DNA of 64,000 bases, from the NCBI GenBank assembly GCA_029215795.1, contig JARDYH010000002.1:45492001-45556000 (forward strand). The letters are read 5' to 3'. The translations under genes and the position numbers were made by a program. The notes below the pieces were generated by a model. That model did not search any database, was not told the origin of the DNA, and saw only the letters and a program-made list of their open reading frames with translations. Each line of letters begins with the position of its first letter. Position 1 is the stretch's first letter. The DNA comes from Anniella stebbinsi. Taxonomy: Eukaryota; Chordata; Lepidosauria; Squamata; Anniellidae. Positions 1 through 12,526 of this stretch are shown here, piece by piece.

Positions 1-597
1 TGCAGCATAGCTCACTCGGCAGCATCCTGGGGTGTTGTTCCCCCTCTTCCTCCTTCCCTCATACCCCTGGGCAAACCAAGGAACTGGCGCCATGGTTGGG
101 GAGGAGGAGATTGTGCACATCACCAAGCATCTCAGATCCACACCTGCCGAGGCCAAAGGCAGCAAAAGGATTACTTTGTGTCCAATTGAGAACACTCAGG
201 AGGGGCAGAGTTGGAAGTCACGTGCTGTGCCGGGCCCAAAGGGGAGATGGTCAGTCACCAAAAAAATTGTGGTGAATCAAAAACAAGCCTTAGAAGAAAC
301 CTTAAAAACCTGTCTGATGCCTTCAAAGCTCTGAGGGGGCTTCTCTCCACTCCAGAGGTATCTGGCAGTATAAAAAACGTCCCTGCTCCATTTTGTGATA
401 TCGGGTCTCCGACAAAGCTCCGTCGAACCTTCAGATTTGTGGAGTGGAGCACAGCCCTAGTGCCCTCCTCCCTGTGCTCCTAAGAAAGGACACCAGGGAG
501 TGTCCTGAATGCACTCACGTTTATTTCAATTCCATTTTTCTTTTTTTTCCTTTTTTTTGGTCCTGCACAAGTGGGCATGAGTGAATGCCCAATGCTA
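1..597. other. No gene or known repeat recognised
   Basis: Moderately GC sequence with only short, mutually overlapping open frames on both strands and no domain I recognise. A T-rich run lies near 528-560. It may be intron, intergenic DNA or decayed repeat; nothing favours one of these. Confidence 0.4.
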
Positions 598-848
598 GGA
601 AATTTGTATAATTCCCCCCTTGGTTTTTATGCTCCGCCTAGACATTTCCACAATCTTCCATATTTAACTGCCTTGCCATGAGATTTGCACTATGTTTCCC
701 TTGCTTTTACTGTGTTGCCTTTAAATTTGTTCAGTTTCCACCTCCATTTACTATTTTGCCATGAGATTTGTACAATTGTTCCCTTAGGTTTACTGTTCTA
801 ACTTGAAATTTGTGCAATTTCCCTCTTTGCTTTACTGCTTTGCTATGA
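598..848. repeat. Degenerate tandem repeat, unit about 42 bp, about six copies
   Basis: Successive units begin near 599, 641, 678, 720, 761 and 802. Each carries the same order of blocks: GAAATTTGT or GAGATTTGT, then CAATTTCCC, then TTTACTGCTTTGCC. Divergence between units is high, so the array is old. No open frame runs through it. It does not resemble the LINE tails elsewhere in the window. Confidence 0.6.
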
Positions 849-1797
849 TGTTTGCATCTGTTTAGCAATCCCAGTCACACATATGCAAATGTGACCATTA
901 GCAATGGAGACCAATGGAGGAAAGTGGCAAGCACGAAAGGTAAGAGAAAGCCAAAACTGACTATTAGCTGCAGGACAGAAAAATAACTGGTGGCTATGGG
1001 TGTTCTTGCATCAGTAAAAGCCACCTTTTAAAAAACACGTTCACTAGCAAGGGCAACACCAAAATAGAGGGCGAAATTTACAAGTACATTGTCAAGAGGG
1101 GACATTGGTATACTTAGTTAATAGTGGACAGGTGGTCTTGCACTCCCCCCACAAAAAGGGGGGAGTTTGTGAACACATTACCATGTTCATAAGGGCTCAT
1201 AAAATTAACTCTATTTGGGGATCTGATTGGGGGGGGGGAGTTTTCTTTCGGAACCAGGAACCCTAACAGACCAGTTTCAGAAAGGATGCTCATGTAAGGA
1301 CAGAGGAAACAAGGAGTTCCGCTGCAAAGACACCTAGGATACATGCCAGGAGCCAACTGGAGGACTAAGGGAGAGTGAGGGGGGAAACAAGCCATGGCAA
1401 GCCACAGAGCACCCAATGGTCTGTCAGGTTAGCAAGTGAACAACAAACCCATGGTGGCTTATCCTCAGAGTGGCTTAGTGTGACATGTGAACCTGCCCAA
1501 TATCGTTATCTCACAAGACATGCAATCCAGATCATGCTTACCCATTTTTAAGACCTTCTTATTTTAACGAGACTTAAGCCAACCTGCAAGAGCTGGTTTA
1601 CTATAGCAGTTAAGAGCATTTAAACCCTTCCAATGTGAGGAAAATAATACTGCCTTACCTGACAACATTGTTCTAAGGATTACTAAGAGAAATGTATGTG
1701 GAGGCTCTTTGAGTACTTATGAAAATGTTAACTAATTCTGGGCTTCGTTACTGCCCTTGTTGCTGGCAGAAAGAGGCAGTCATTCAACTATGTGGTT
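849..1797. other. Unassigned sequence
   Basis: No gene or repeat family recognised. A run of G lies near 1229-1238. The minus-strand open frame at 1114-1416 is low-complexity and proline/leucine-rich, and is probably chance. Confidence 0.4.
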
Positions 1798-2184
1798 ATT
1801 TACATGTTTAGCCTTGAGAAGAGAAGACAGAGGGGAAACATGAGAACACTCTTCAAATACTTGAAACGTTGTCAAACAGAGGAGGGCCAGGATCTCTTCC
1901 CGATCATCCCAGAGTGCAGGAGGTGGAATAATGGGCTCAAGTTACAGGAAGCTAGATTCCAGCTAGACATCAGGAAAAACTTCCTAACTGTTACAGCAGT
2001 ATGACAATGGAACCAATTACCTAGGGAGGTCGTGGGCTCTCCCACATTAGAGGCCTTCAAGAGGCAGCTGAACAACCATCTGTCAGGTATGCTTTAAGGT
2101 GGATTCTTGCATTGAGCAGGGGGTTGGATTTGATGACCTTTATAGGCCCCTTCCAGCTCTACTATTCTATGATTCTATGGTTCT
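1798..2184 (+). mobile_element. CR1-type LINE, 3' end (ORF2 C-terminus and tail)
   Basis: The plus frame reads FSLEKRRQRGNMRTLFKYLK, then LKLQEARFQLDIRKNF, then a stop, then QWNQLPREVVGSPTLEAF. This is the recognisable C-terminus of CR1-clade ORF2. It is followed by a short 3' UTR ending in ATTCTATG repeats near 2163-2180, the diagnostic CR1 tail. The in-frame TGA after LTVTAV fits CpG decay of a CGA codon, because the copy at 37.2-37.7 kb has CGA just there. The copy is 5'-truncated, as most CR1 copies are, and encodes no functional protein. Confidence 0.92.
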
Positions 2185-4020
2185 ACTGCAGGCCTGGCAT
2201 CAGCACCTGAGAGCATACTAATACAATTGCCAGTGCCCACTGGGGCTGATACGTCACTCCCACCATCCCCAGCAGGCTCCTACCTCACACTGTCACCACC
2301 ATTGGCACCCCACCCCAATGGTGTTGCTGCTTCTAATTGCCCATCCCCTTCCTGCAGACTTGCTTTCCTGTTGGATAGTGCCGTTGGATGGAAGCTGAGT
2401 CACTGATCCACAATCTGCAGAGGGCATCTTAGATTCCCCAAAATGCAATGCCCAATGTCGATGTTGGACATTGTGATTTGGGGCATCTACGATGGCAACT
2501 GCCCGAACTAAGTAGCCACTCTGCTCCCATCCAAATCAAATCCATTTTTATTGCTTTACCCAGTTGCCATCGCGAAGACATAATACAATTCTAGAATAAA
2601 ACCCACAAAGTTTACACATAAAAAATTACAAAAATAACAGAAGTTATCTATAATTAAACAACAACAACAACAACACAATATTTAAAAAACCCACTAAAAT
2701 ATCCTACCCTTTCCTGATAGGACCCCTAAACTAGCCTCCCTACTATTAGTATACTCCTTCCTTTTATTAAGCACCCAAAGCACTGCTGCCACATATGGGG
2801 GGAGTGGGGGCAACAGTGGCAGGCAAAGGAGGGCCCAATGGTAATGGGAGTGACAGCAATGCAAGGCAGAAGCCCAGTCTGACTCCTGTGGATGGCTTTT
2901 GACAGCACCATGCTAAGGGATCACTAAAGGCAGGGGCCATCTCTGTTCCAATGAATTAAATGGGGCTTACTACTAGATAGCTGGCATAGGGCTGCAGCCT
3001 TAGAATGTGTGTCTCCTTTTCACCCTTTGTGAGATAAGGACCTAAGCCAACGAAGCTACTTTACAGTTCCAAAACTCTGCTCCTAACTCTCAATGCTCTT
3101 TGCCCTGCTGAATCTCCCTGGCACAAATCTGCCCCCTCCCATCTCTGTTACATCTCTAGCCCCATTGTTTAGTTCACACCTTCTGCCAACTCCTAGCATC
3201 ACCCAGTGCTGAGAGCGTTCTGAAGGCAATACGTGGCATTGTCTAGCACAGTTTAATACTCCCAGTTCTAAGCCACAGTCCTTCTTGTAACTTTCCCAGA
3301 GTTCAACAAAAACAACTGTACAGGATGAATCTCTGGCTATGTATTCCCCATTAGTTCCTTCTATGCAGGGGATCCTGTTGTGAGAACTCCCTAACTGTGC
3401 TTATTAGAAGTCCTGCAGGAAAGGCAAGTTTCTTCCGAGTTCTCTGAAATCCTGTCATTTATAGCGCACTGTCAGTTTCTTAACTGACCGATTTAAAAGG
3501 CCAGTTAGCTGGCTGACAGGGAACATTGCCACTAATGTATTAGCTGCTGTTCTTTTCTGGAAAAAAAAAAAAAAGGAAGTGGCTACTCTGCCAGCCTACA
3601 TAAAAGCAGACATGTTAATAGGGATATTTCCCTGCACTGCAGGCAAAAGTGCTTCCTTGGTGAAAACGTGATCCAGTCATCTGTGTGTGATTCCAACACA
3701 CAAACGACCATGAGCTAAAATGGAAGGACTTGAATCAGAAGCATGCTGGGGCCTGGCTGAAAAGGGCAGAAATAAGCGGCTGTTGTCTGAGCCAACTGAA
3801 CCTTTCTAAGTCAATTTCAACTTAAGATACTATATTAAGAGAGTTGTCTGTTCCTTGGGTCATACTGGCATCTAGTGGTGATGTGTTGAGTGGATTCAAT
3901 GAACGAAATGAAGACAAGAAATTTGTAATGTTCAAGGGTCTACGTTTATTTACAGCAATGTTTTCTAGATCTGTGGAAAGAATAAAAACGGGTCTTCTCA
4001 GAACCGAGAAGGTTACTACA
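2185..4020. other. Unassigned sequence with small low-complexity runs
   Basis: Nothing gene-like. An (AAC)n run lies at about 2659-2676 and an A-run near 3560-3573. The stretch at 2530-2720 is A-rich in the manner of a reversed LINE tail, but I cannot place it. Confidence 0.4.
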
Positions 4021-4024
4021 ATTA

Positions 4025-4394
4025 AGAATGGGTGAGAATTTTGTTTCAGTTTGGTTTTGATAAGAATTTACTAAAATTCCCAACGTTCTCCATATTTGAG
4101 ACACAAATTACTTGACATTTAAAAAACAAAATGAATGTGGGGAAAAACAACACTGACAGATTTGTCCATCAAGGCTTTTAAGAGCACTTTGCTCTTAAAA
4201 GTTCAGTTTTTAATCCCTGTGAATTCAGCCCATATTAATGGGAGCCGACTGGCCTCCTCCCTGGACTTCCACCCTCCCAGCTGCTCCCCCTGCTCCCAGA
4301 TGTGTTTAGATATCCTGTTGTTTAGCAACACAAAGTTCTTAGCTCAGAGCCTCCAGCATGCTATTCATTGCTAAGTGCCACACAGGCCTTAGCG

Positions 4395-4429
<35 letters not shown>

Positions 4430-4700
4430 GTCACCACTTTCTTTTTCTGGCAGGTTCCTCATCTTTAACAGTGATATGGCAGGATCCTCCCCATGCTGAA
4501 ATAGTCATACCTATTGAATTTGGCTGATGAAGCTGGGTGCGGATTTTGTTTCAGTTTGCTTTAACAAGATTGTACCAAAATTTGCAAAGTTCTTCATATT
4601 CAGGGGAGAAAGAACTTGAGATTTTGACATTTTGGATGCAGGGGAAAGTGGAATATGCAGACTCACCCATCCCCAACTACTATCAGTTGAAAACTTAACA
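4025..4700. repeat. Dispersed repeat R1, copy 1
   Basis: Colinear with 41575-42055. Shared blocks in order include a GAGAATTTTGTTTCAGTTTG-type start, AAGAATTTACT, ACTGACAGAT, TCCATC, AATCCCTGTG, GGCTCCTCATCTTTAACAG (here with TTCCTC), a second TTTCAGTT block, and AGAAAGAACTT. The first block recurs within each copy (near 4030 and 4540), so the family has an internal duplication. A (TA)n microsatellite interrupts this copy. The class is not determined, and no coding frame is visible. Confidence 0.65.
4395..4422. repeat. (TA)n microsatellite
   Basis: About 14 uninterrupted TA dinucleotides, lying inside dispersed repeat R1. Confidence 0.95.
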
Positions 4701-4889
4701 TTTCAAGATGTCAAACTATAGGCAATTTAAAAGAGAGCTACAAAAATGATGAAGTTGCAGTCTTAAGGATTCTTACTTTGAGGTCACCTGCAAGTGAATG
4801 GGACAACTTCTGAATACACATGGTTAGGATGGAGCTGGAAAGGCCTGGAAGACAGAGGGGGACTTGGGATGTAACACAGAGAGAGCAGA

Positions 4890-5086
4890 ATTCATAGCTG
4901 AACGGTAGAGCAGCAGCTTTGCATGGAGAAGGTCCAAAGTTCAATCCCTGGCATTTTCTAGTAGGACTGGGAAAGAGCCCTGCCTGAAATCCTGAAAAGC
5001 CACTGCCAGCTAGTGAGGACAATACTGAGCTAGATGGACCAATGGTCTGAGTTGATATACAGCAGCTTTCTATGTTCCAATGAGAA
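4890..5086 (+). mobile_element. tRNA-derived SINE, near full length
   Basis: The 5' part is tRNA-like. A box A-like TAGCTGAACGG lies at 4895-4905 and a box B-like AGTTCAATCCC at 4938-4948, the spacing expected of a type 2 pol III promoter. A tRNA-unrelated body follows (CTGCCTGAAATCCTG, then ACTGAGCTAGATGGACCAAT) and ends at GCTTTCTATGTTCC. A decayed plus-strand copy lies near 14000-14180 and a reversed copy, split by a MITE, at 56230-56500. Box A mismatches suggest it is inactive. Confidence 0.82.
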
Positions 5087-5186
5087 GGAGGTGATGGAGG
5101 GAGCAGGGCCAGTGACCGTGACACAACTATCTACCTCATGCAATTCTGATTATGTGAGTATTTAACATCCAAATAGGTGTTGCACA

Positions 5187-5300
5187 CCTTGGATAGCTCC
5201 TTTAGAGTTCTGACTGAAACATGGAGTGGATTTACTGCCCTCCTGACATCAGAATCACCAGCCTCCACTGGCTTATCTAAAGTGATTATGCTTCCACTTT
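5187..5300. repeat. Dispersed repeat R5, copy 1
   Basis: Shares about 100 bp with 7685-7790 in the same orientation: GCTCCTTTAGAG, TCTGACTGAA, ACTGCC, GACATCAGA and CCTCCACTG occur in the same order. Class unknown; too short to type. Confidence 0.55.
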
Positions 5301-7684
5301 AATGCAGTTGTGGGCGCACTTTAATGGGTTTGATGTGCCAAGCTCAGATCCTGTACATCTCTCTTGCTCCCAAGGCTGGCTATTTTCTTGAGCTGTGTCC
5401 TGTGAACTAACCTAGGGATGGCGCAGTTCCCTGAAACCCTAGAAAAGAGCAAAAGATGCTATTGCACACAACGTTCCCATCTCCAAGACGTGCATGAAAT
5501 GTTGAGGGGACACAGGCACTTTTTGCCAATAGCAACAAATGAACCTTAAAAAAAAGAAGCAAAACACCTTCCCACACTGTTTTATCCTACAGAAGCAAAT
5601 TATTCCACACAGGGATGCATGCGGAGGGGATGGGTTGAAAGTCTTCCCCATGTGACACAAATGACATTTTAACAGATTGAAATGTCACTTTCTCTTGGCA
5701 GCAAGCATGCTTAGTCTTGGGCCTGCCTATTTCCTATTCATTTGAAACTCTCACATTTCAATCAATAACCAAACTTAAGTTCTACTAAAATAAAATGGTG
5801 TGCTCAAGGTATCTTTGAATGTACTGCATTGCTAAAGGCTATATAACAACTACCCAAAAGAGTGGCTGATTAGATTTAAATCTGGAAAATACTGTGTGTG
5901 AGACAGAGAGAGACAGAGAGAGAGAACACCACAGTGTGCTGCTAGTGACACCTTGTGGCAATTTAGAAATGACAAATTTAAATTTAAATTCAACTCAGGT
6001 TTGCATCAGAATGAACATACTGTTGTAGTCAGGATTATCATCCAGCCTGAATAAGTGGAAGGAATTAAGATAAGCAAAAACAAAACAAAAAAATCCCACT
6101 AAATGGTATTTGATCATCTACATAAGTCTTACTATTAGTTTAAAGGTAAACAAAACTTCAAACAGCAAGAGAAACATAACACATGGAGATTCAGTCCCAA
6201 AGTTTTGATCTCTCAGATCCTTTCATTGCTTGGAGGAGAATGGATGGTCTATTTATTCAAAATATTTATATATGAACATTTATCAAAATTGACTCCAGAG
6301 CTGTTTATAACCATTTACAGTTATCATACAGATCAGATCCAGCAGAAAAGTTTTTTTAAAAAATCTATCAGCAAAATAATACTAGCAATATCCATGATGA
6401 TATTAAGGACATCTTCCTTCAAAACCTGAGACACGGGGCAATCAAACCTCATGAGACACATCCATCTCTGACATAGGATGGAGGAATATGATAGTCAATT
6501 TCAATTTTTTCCCAGTTTCTCATTTTTCTAATAATAAATTCATTCCATCCTGTTTTCGCATCAGTTTGTAATTTTATGCAGAAGTCTGTATATTTCTCTT
6601 AATACATCTACTTTTTGTATGCAGTTTTGCCTAATATGCAGATTTTTGTAAGAAATTGTCCCTAGTATTATTTGTTTTATACATTCTCACTAATGCACAA
6701 TTTCCCTATTTTTGTGCACTAAAATTAGCATTTTGTACATGTTTTTTAAAATCAGAGAACTGCATCACAAAATTCAGAAAAGTGCATAACAAAGTTTGCT
6801 TGCGCTTTAGTTCATGAAATGTGAATTAGGTAGGTTTACATTAAAATGTGATCTGAACAAATTTATCCCCATCTCTATTCTGTAGGCCTGGTGCCACACA
6901 TCAATATACACTGGAACTTATTACGAAGGTTAACATGTTGGAATCAGCCAAAAGTTAACTTGACAGGTGGAGATAAATGTTTCTTTAGCATAAAAAATCC
7001 AAAGTAATATGATGTGCCTCCAACTCATTAAACTCATAAATGTTGAAATGTGTCTACAAAATCCTAGCTGTCCACTTAGCCACTTTTCTCCAGAGAATAT
7101 AACCAGAGTTTTACTCTTCATTAGAGATACGGTTTATAATGTCTGCCTTAGTACAAAGCAGATGAATTTATGTTCCAGTACACATGCTATTTTTAGGTAT
7201 CCCTTTGATTAAGTCTTATTGATTTCCGCTTCTACATGAAATTGCTTTAAGGGGTAAAGTGTACCTTCTTGTGCATTAGGGCTTTGCAGTGATAACATCA
7301 ATGATGGGCTAATGGCTCACAGGCTACATAGGGAAGGTAAACACTCTACTTGACATTAGTGGTGGTACATAATGGTAACGGATCCTTATACCAGACAACA
7401 GTGACAAAGTCATTAACTGTAATTTACAATACCCTTTTAGCATAGCAATGCTGATAGCAGCACAAATATGGGTCTAAGCATTTGTTTATTATAACAGTAA
7501 TGCAGCCTGAAGGAATATCGCCATTGCCCAGCAAATGCAAAATAAATCGCTGCTTATGGGATTGAGGTTTATGGTTCAGAGATGTATTTCTCAAGCCTTG
7601 GCAATATTCAAAGTGCACAGTACAATTCAGCAATATTCAGAGCATCTATCGACAGTCCTTCATATGTATGTAGAGCAAATATTG
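5301..7684. other. AT-rich unassigned sequence
   Basis: No gene recognised. A short (GA)n run lies near 5902-5925. The stretch at about 6440-6870 is very AT-rich with repeated GCA, TTTTGTA and CACAA blocks and ends in CCCCATCTCT; it may be an old DNA transposon, but no partner end was found. Confidence 0.35.
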
Positions 7685-7790
7685 ACTCTAAAAAAGCTCC
7701 TTTAGAGCTCTGACTGGCTCTGACTGAAGCCTAGAGAGAATGCACTGCCCCACGGACATCAGAGTCACTAGCCTCCACTGTAAATAATCT
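7685..7790. repeat. Dispersed repeat R5, copy 2
   Basis: Second copy of the roughly 100-bp repeat at 5187-5300. It differs by a short duplication (CTCTGACT occurs twice) and scattered substitutions. Confidence 0.55.
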
Positions 7791-7844
7791 TCTTGCATTA
7801 GAAGTAGTGTGTCTTAAAAGCATGACAAAAAACTACACCCCCCA

Positions 7845-7995
7845 TATACCTTGGGTGAGCAAACTGAGGCCCTCTCAATGTTTTGGATGATGACTCCCAT
7901 AATCCCTGACCATCATCTATGCTGGTTGGGTTTGATGGGAGTTGTAGTCCAAAATATCTGGAGGACACCAGGCTGCCTAACCTACCATACAATAT
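7845..7995. mobile_element. Short palindromic MITE, copy with GTTTTGGA/TCCAAAAT arms
   Basis: Two inverted halves: CCCTCTCAATGTTTTGGATG with ACTCCCATAATCCCTGACC on the left, and GATGGGAGTTGTAGTCCAAA with CTGGAGGACACC on the right. The same arrangement occurs at 26872-27012. The class is inferred from the palindromic form; no target duplication was resolved. Confidence 0.65.
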
Positions 7996-8479
7996 TAGAT
8001 CTGCCTCAACAGATTTCATGTCTTCCTTCTGATATCAATATTTCATTAAACCCTGCTTAACTATAAGAATGAAAAAATGCATTAGAAGCATATGAAAAAG
8101 AATATCCATGGTCATGCAGTACAAAAAAAAAAGTAAGACAATGAGATCTTTGTTCACTTCTGTTTTCTTGTATAACTTTAATGTTGCTTAGTGGTTGGAT
8201 AAGAAGGAACTCATAAATCTGTTATACAATGTTGTTGTTAATAACTTTTTGGATGTGGATTGAATGTGACTATTTGAGAGGAATATAGCTAAATATTCTC
8301 CTATTTCAAAATGCAAACCAACAATGACAAAACCAATCTTTGGCATTAATCACAATGATGTGGGCATTTAGCATTAACCTGAACAATCTTCCAAAACACA
8401 CACACAGTGAATGGTAAATTGCCTCAAGCAGCCTTTACAAACTGAAATTTGGATCACAATATAAAGAGACAACGTAACT
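7996..8479. other. Unassigned AT-rich sequence
   Basis: No gene or repeat family recognised. A short A-run lies near 8124-8132. Confidence 0.35.
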
Positions 8480-8825
8480 GTGTGGATTGAAAATCAGGCC
8501 ACATTTATTAAATTTGATCTGCAAAGTGGGATCCCTGGTTGGCTATTCCACTATGCTGGAACTAGCCGCTCAATGTAATCGAATGAAACACTCTTTGCCT
8601 GCTGGATGTTGAATAGAATTGGCACCCTTCAGACTTTCCCCATTTGGGGAAAGTGGGAACATCCCCTGTCACATCCCACTGGGCTGCGAAACACCGGGTG
8701 TGTGAGGAGAGATGGCCCCACAGGCAATCTTTATCCCTCCTCCACTGGGGCCACAAAACCCTCAGCAGCAGGCCTCAGACATCACCTGTCACCAGCAAAG
8801 ATGCCTCAGAATGATCACCCTTGAG
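8480..8825. repeat. Dispersed repeat R2, copy 1
   Basis: Colinear with 54585-54945. Shared landmarks in order are a GAGACAAC start, GGCCACATTTATT, CTTATCCC or CTTTATCCC, GGCCTCAGA, GTCACC, and a terminal ATGCCTCAGAATGATCAC block. Apart from these, divergence is high. The length (350-360 bp) and GC-richer right half could suit an LTR fragment or a SINE, but neither is shown. Confidence 0.6.
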
Positions 8826-9165
8826 CCCAAGGCTCCCTCTACATGAGCGATTTAAGGCTCTTTCAAGGTGCATTACCGATTTTACCTCTACAAGAGCAGA
8901 GCGCAAATCAGGGGTCCAGGCGCTTTTTATCTCCTATTATTCGCATTTTCGCATTCACGTTAAAGAGCGACTTTTATTTACCATGGGAGTAAGAGCGCCT
9001 ATACTGTATTTAATATATTTTACTCCGATTGAATTCTTATACTTTTCTGCTATGTATTGTATTGTATATTTTTTATGATTTTGGCTAAAACCTATTTTAG
9101 GTTGCCTAATAAATTTGATTGAAGAGCGCCTTATGTCCATGTAAACAATTTCTGTGCAGTCACAT
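8826..9165. repeat. Dispersed repeat R3, copy 1, interrupted
   Basis: Matches the reverse complement of 14985-15325. The common order is CCTCTACATGAG, TTTAAGGCTCTTTCAAG, ATTTTACCTCTACA, GAGCGCAAATCAGG, CGCATTTTCG, then TGTAAACAA. This copy is broken by a 122-bp insertion at 9000-9121. A similar CTCATGTATAGG end occurs near 10125-10140, so the element might extend to there as one 1.3-kb unit; that extension is a guess. Confidence 0.6.
9000..9121 (+). mobile_element. 122-bp retroposed insertion with 9-bp target duplication
   Basis: AAGAGCGCC occurs at 8991-8999 and again at 9122-9130, flanking AT-rich DNA that is absent from the related R3 copy at 15 kb. The insert ends in GCCTAATAAATTTGATTG, which contains an AATAAA signal, as expected of the 3' end of a non-LTR retroelement. 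The clade is not assigned. Confidence 0.6.
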
Positions 9166-9662
9166 TAACGATCAGAGTAGGCAGACTGTGGTTGTGATGT
9201 CATGCCTGAATAGAACTGCCCCTTCACTGGGAACACCTCCCAGTTTTTCTTTTAGTTTTCTTTCCTCTCTCCTCCTGGCCCTCCTTGTTCTCCGTCTCCC
9301 AGAATGGAAGATCCAGGAATAGGTGACCTAACAACTACTGAAAATAAAGTTTCTTTTAACTCCCCTGCTGGAATATTTTGTTCATGGAGACACGGGGCCA
9401 GATGGAGGTGGTTCCACAGAAAGCAAGGGGGTTGTAAGGATGTGCGTATGTGCGGATAATTAGCTATCCGCTTAGACAAATCATCCCCTCCCTTACTGGG
9501 TTCCTGACATTGAGCTGTATGTGTGTGTGTAAAAAGATAAATTATTACTGAGAAAGGGAAGCAGGGAAAGGGGGGGCAGACTGGGGGGGAGGGGTTTTTC
9601 ATGCTTTTAACTTTGCCGGAGTCACTGCACACCCTCTTCATGCCTGCCTGTCTGCCTCCATC

Positions 9663-9699
<37 letters not shown>

Positions 9700-10140
9700 G
9701 CTCGCTTCTTCTCTCATCTCTCTCTCTCTCTCCGGCCCCCAGAGGATTTGTGCCTGGGAACCCACGAGAGCGAGCCAGAGAGGCAGCAGATCAGCCTAGC
9801 AGGAAGAGGTTGAAAAGTATTTCTTTACTCCTGAGCAGTTCTGGGAGGGGGGACAACTTCAGATGGCAATTGGGTGAAAGAGGGGGAGAGAGGCAGCCGA
9901 ACAGGTTAACCAGGTGATTACCGGCAGGTAACCCAGGTAACCAAAGGCAGGAGATTCTGGTGGGCGGGGAGAAGAAACGGTGGGAACCAGAGTGGGCAGT
10001 TCCTTCAGAAAAAAGCGCATTACTTCCACCAACATTTCCTTGTTCGAGCCCCAATTTATAAAGTGATTCTCCGCATGTAAACACCTTTAAATCACCTTCC
10101 AGAGAGTCCATCATGTGCTTCGACGGCTCTCATGTATAGG
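9166..10140. other. Unassigned segment with microsatellites
   Basis: Moderately GC-rich, with several overlapping open frames on both strands (9252-9665 minus is the longest) that look compositional. A pyrimidine-rich tract at 9695-9735 follows the (CA)n run. The sequence after it, near 9737-9830, resembles neither the LINEs nor the MITEs here. Confidence 0.35.
9667..9698. repeat. (CA)n microsatellite
   Basis: About 16 CA dinucleotides followed by CTCGCTCGC and a (TC)n run. Confidence 0.93.
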
Positions 10141-12345
10141 CATTAGGCACAAATGCACTTATCAGGAAATGTGCATAATCAGGGAACCAGGCATCAAAGA
10201 GAACTCTTGCAGAGGGAACCCAGGTATACATACAGAGGACTGCATTACATGACTTTGATCATATCCTTTGCAGTGGCAGAGGAATCCGTCTGAGCAACAA
10301 AGTACTGGGTTGTCGTGGGCTCCCCACTGGCAATGTAAGCTTTTAACATGATAGCTTAATGCCTACTAGAGCAGCACTATCCTCTTTGCCATGAAGCTGG
10401 CAGAGGAATCCATCGGGGGGTTGATGTCCAACAAGCTTTTGAAGGTTTGCCCCCCACCCCTCAAGTTGGCCCAACACATGTGAATTGGGCCAGTTCATGG
10501 ACTTCCACTGCCAGGACCACTGTGTACAAATCCCTCATGCAGACACCAGCAAGGAGAGCACGAGGGGTTTGCCTACAGCGGTGGCGGTGGCAGCAGCAGG
10601 CTGTAGGAGTCATCACCACCATTTCCCACCACCTGCCACCATCGGCACTGCTGCCACTGTGCACAAACCCCTCATGCTCTCCTTGCCAACATGGGCAAGA
10701 TGAGCACAAGGGGTTTGCACACTCCAGTGGCAGTGATGGATAGCAGTGGCAGGAGTCCCTGCTGCCTGCCATTGCCAGCACCACTGCTGCCATCTGCAAT
10801 TATCTCCTTTCCCCCTCCTGGAGCCCAGGAAGAAGATGGAGACATTTGTGCACAGTGGGGATGCTGTGTTGCATGTCTCTCCTTCTCCCTCCCAGGGCCC
10901 ATGAGGGAGAAGGAAAGACTTGTGCCCAGAAGTCCATGGAGGCTGGTAGTCCATGGGTTCTGGCTGTGGCCAATGATTCTGGGGAAATCCATCAAGCCAC
11001 GAGAGGGCTGGATTTCCCTGCATTGGAAATCCCTACTTTGTGCAAGTACAAAACTGCAGAAAATTTGAGCTGTAAGGCTAAGGCCTATGCATCAGCAGAG
11101 GGGAGAAGGGTTAGTAAAGCAAATGAGCTGAGCTAGCTAATTTAGCCCCACTCACTTGGACAAGATGCTGCTCTAATTGCTGCCCAAGCAGGCTGTCCAA
11201 ACGATACGATGAAGGGGCAAAAATCAGAATCTGCTTCCATGGAAAAGGAAAAAAGGAAAAGCCAGTTGTCATGCTGAATCTTTAAATCTGTTCAAGTCCC
11301 ATTTCTTCAGACAGGTATGAAGAAACAAACATTACTTACTGTGAGTCTCCAAACTCCGTAGCATTACACATAACGTATTTTCTACTCTTGTACACTACAA
11401 CTTCCAGGGCCTGCAATTGACAAGAATAATGCCTGCAGAGCTGACCTCTGCTCTTTTCAATGGATTAGATGATTACATGGCTACAGCCCATTGGCTTTGG
11501 TCTGAAGACATGAACCCAATATAGACCTTGGAATAAGTTTCTACACTCAATTTTTAGCTGTCTTGTGGCTGATTGTGAAAAACTCTCTTTGCTGCCCTGT
11601 CAGGATGGTGTGGGTTTAAAATGTCATGAAAGCTGACAAGTTGCCATTGAGAGGAACATGCATCAGAAGAGTGAAGCCATTGCTCATTAAGTACATGTGG
11701 GTTCCAGTTCTGAGAAGAATTCATCAAGATCTGCATATGCAGTAAGCCTTTTTAATATTCTTTTCTGAACAGGAGCAGTAGTTATCAGAAGCAACTTCCA
11801 ATGTCATGGAGGACAATGGGGCTGGGGGAGTATAATAAACGGCTCCTGCACAGAGCCCAAGTGTCTGCATCATGTGACTCACTCAATAAAAGGCCATAGT
11901 TTCAATAAATAACCAGAACAAATTCCACCATGCTCCGGTGCATGTCTGTATACTTCAAGAACCTAGAGACCTTATTTCACAATAGTGGGACAGGGGGGAA
12001 ATATGTGTGTTTACATGAACAGTTGTGATGCAGTAGTGAATTTTGAGGTGCAGGTGCTGATCGTGACAGTCCTCATTACCAAACCCCCAAAGGGAATCCA
12101 AAAATTCAAGCCACTGTGTTAATCCATATCAAACAGTTCTAGCGGACAAAGTCACCCCAAAATACTTTGCAGTACAACAAGGAATAATATTTTATGGCTG
12201 GAAACACTCATTGTGCAACCCACCCCCAGTTACTGAGAAAAAATTGCACCTAATCTCAGTGGAAACAGGGAAACCTGAGGACAGTGGCAGGTGATGTCAG
12301 ACCCCTGCTAATAAAAAAATAGCCAGCGCTGTGTCCCTGTGAATC
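10141..12345. other. Unassigned sequence
   Basis: No gene recognised. The stretch at about 10440-10920 carries imperfect direct and inverted repeats around GAGCACAAGGGGTTTG and GGCAGCAGCAGG, which produce overlapping open frames on both strands; I read these as compositional rather than coding. Confidence 0.35.
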
Positions 12346-12526
12346 CATGGCCAGATCTACACCAAGCAGTATATAGCACTATGAAAATGTTATGAAAGTG
12401 GTATATGGAGGCAGGGGCAGGATCTACACTACTGCTTTATAGTGGTATTGAAGTGCACTGACAACTGTTGGGGCCCATAGACACATTCCATATACTGCTT
12501 TCATGCTGCTTTCATAGTATTATATC

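Noticed and set aside
4890..4965. A genuine tRNA gene
   Set aside because: Box A is mismatched, no cloverleaf closes cleanly, and it continues into a SINE body found in two other places.
9252..9665. 137-codon minus frame
   Set aside because: No recognisable domain; overlaps unassigned DNA with microsatellites, and the plus strand is open as well.
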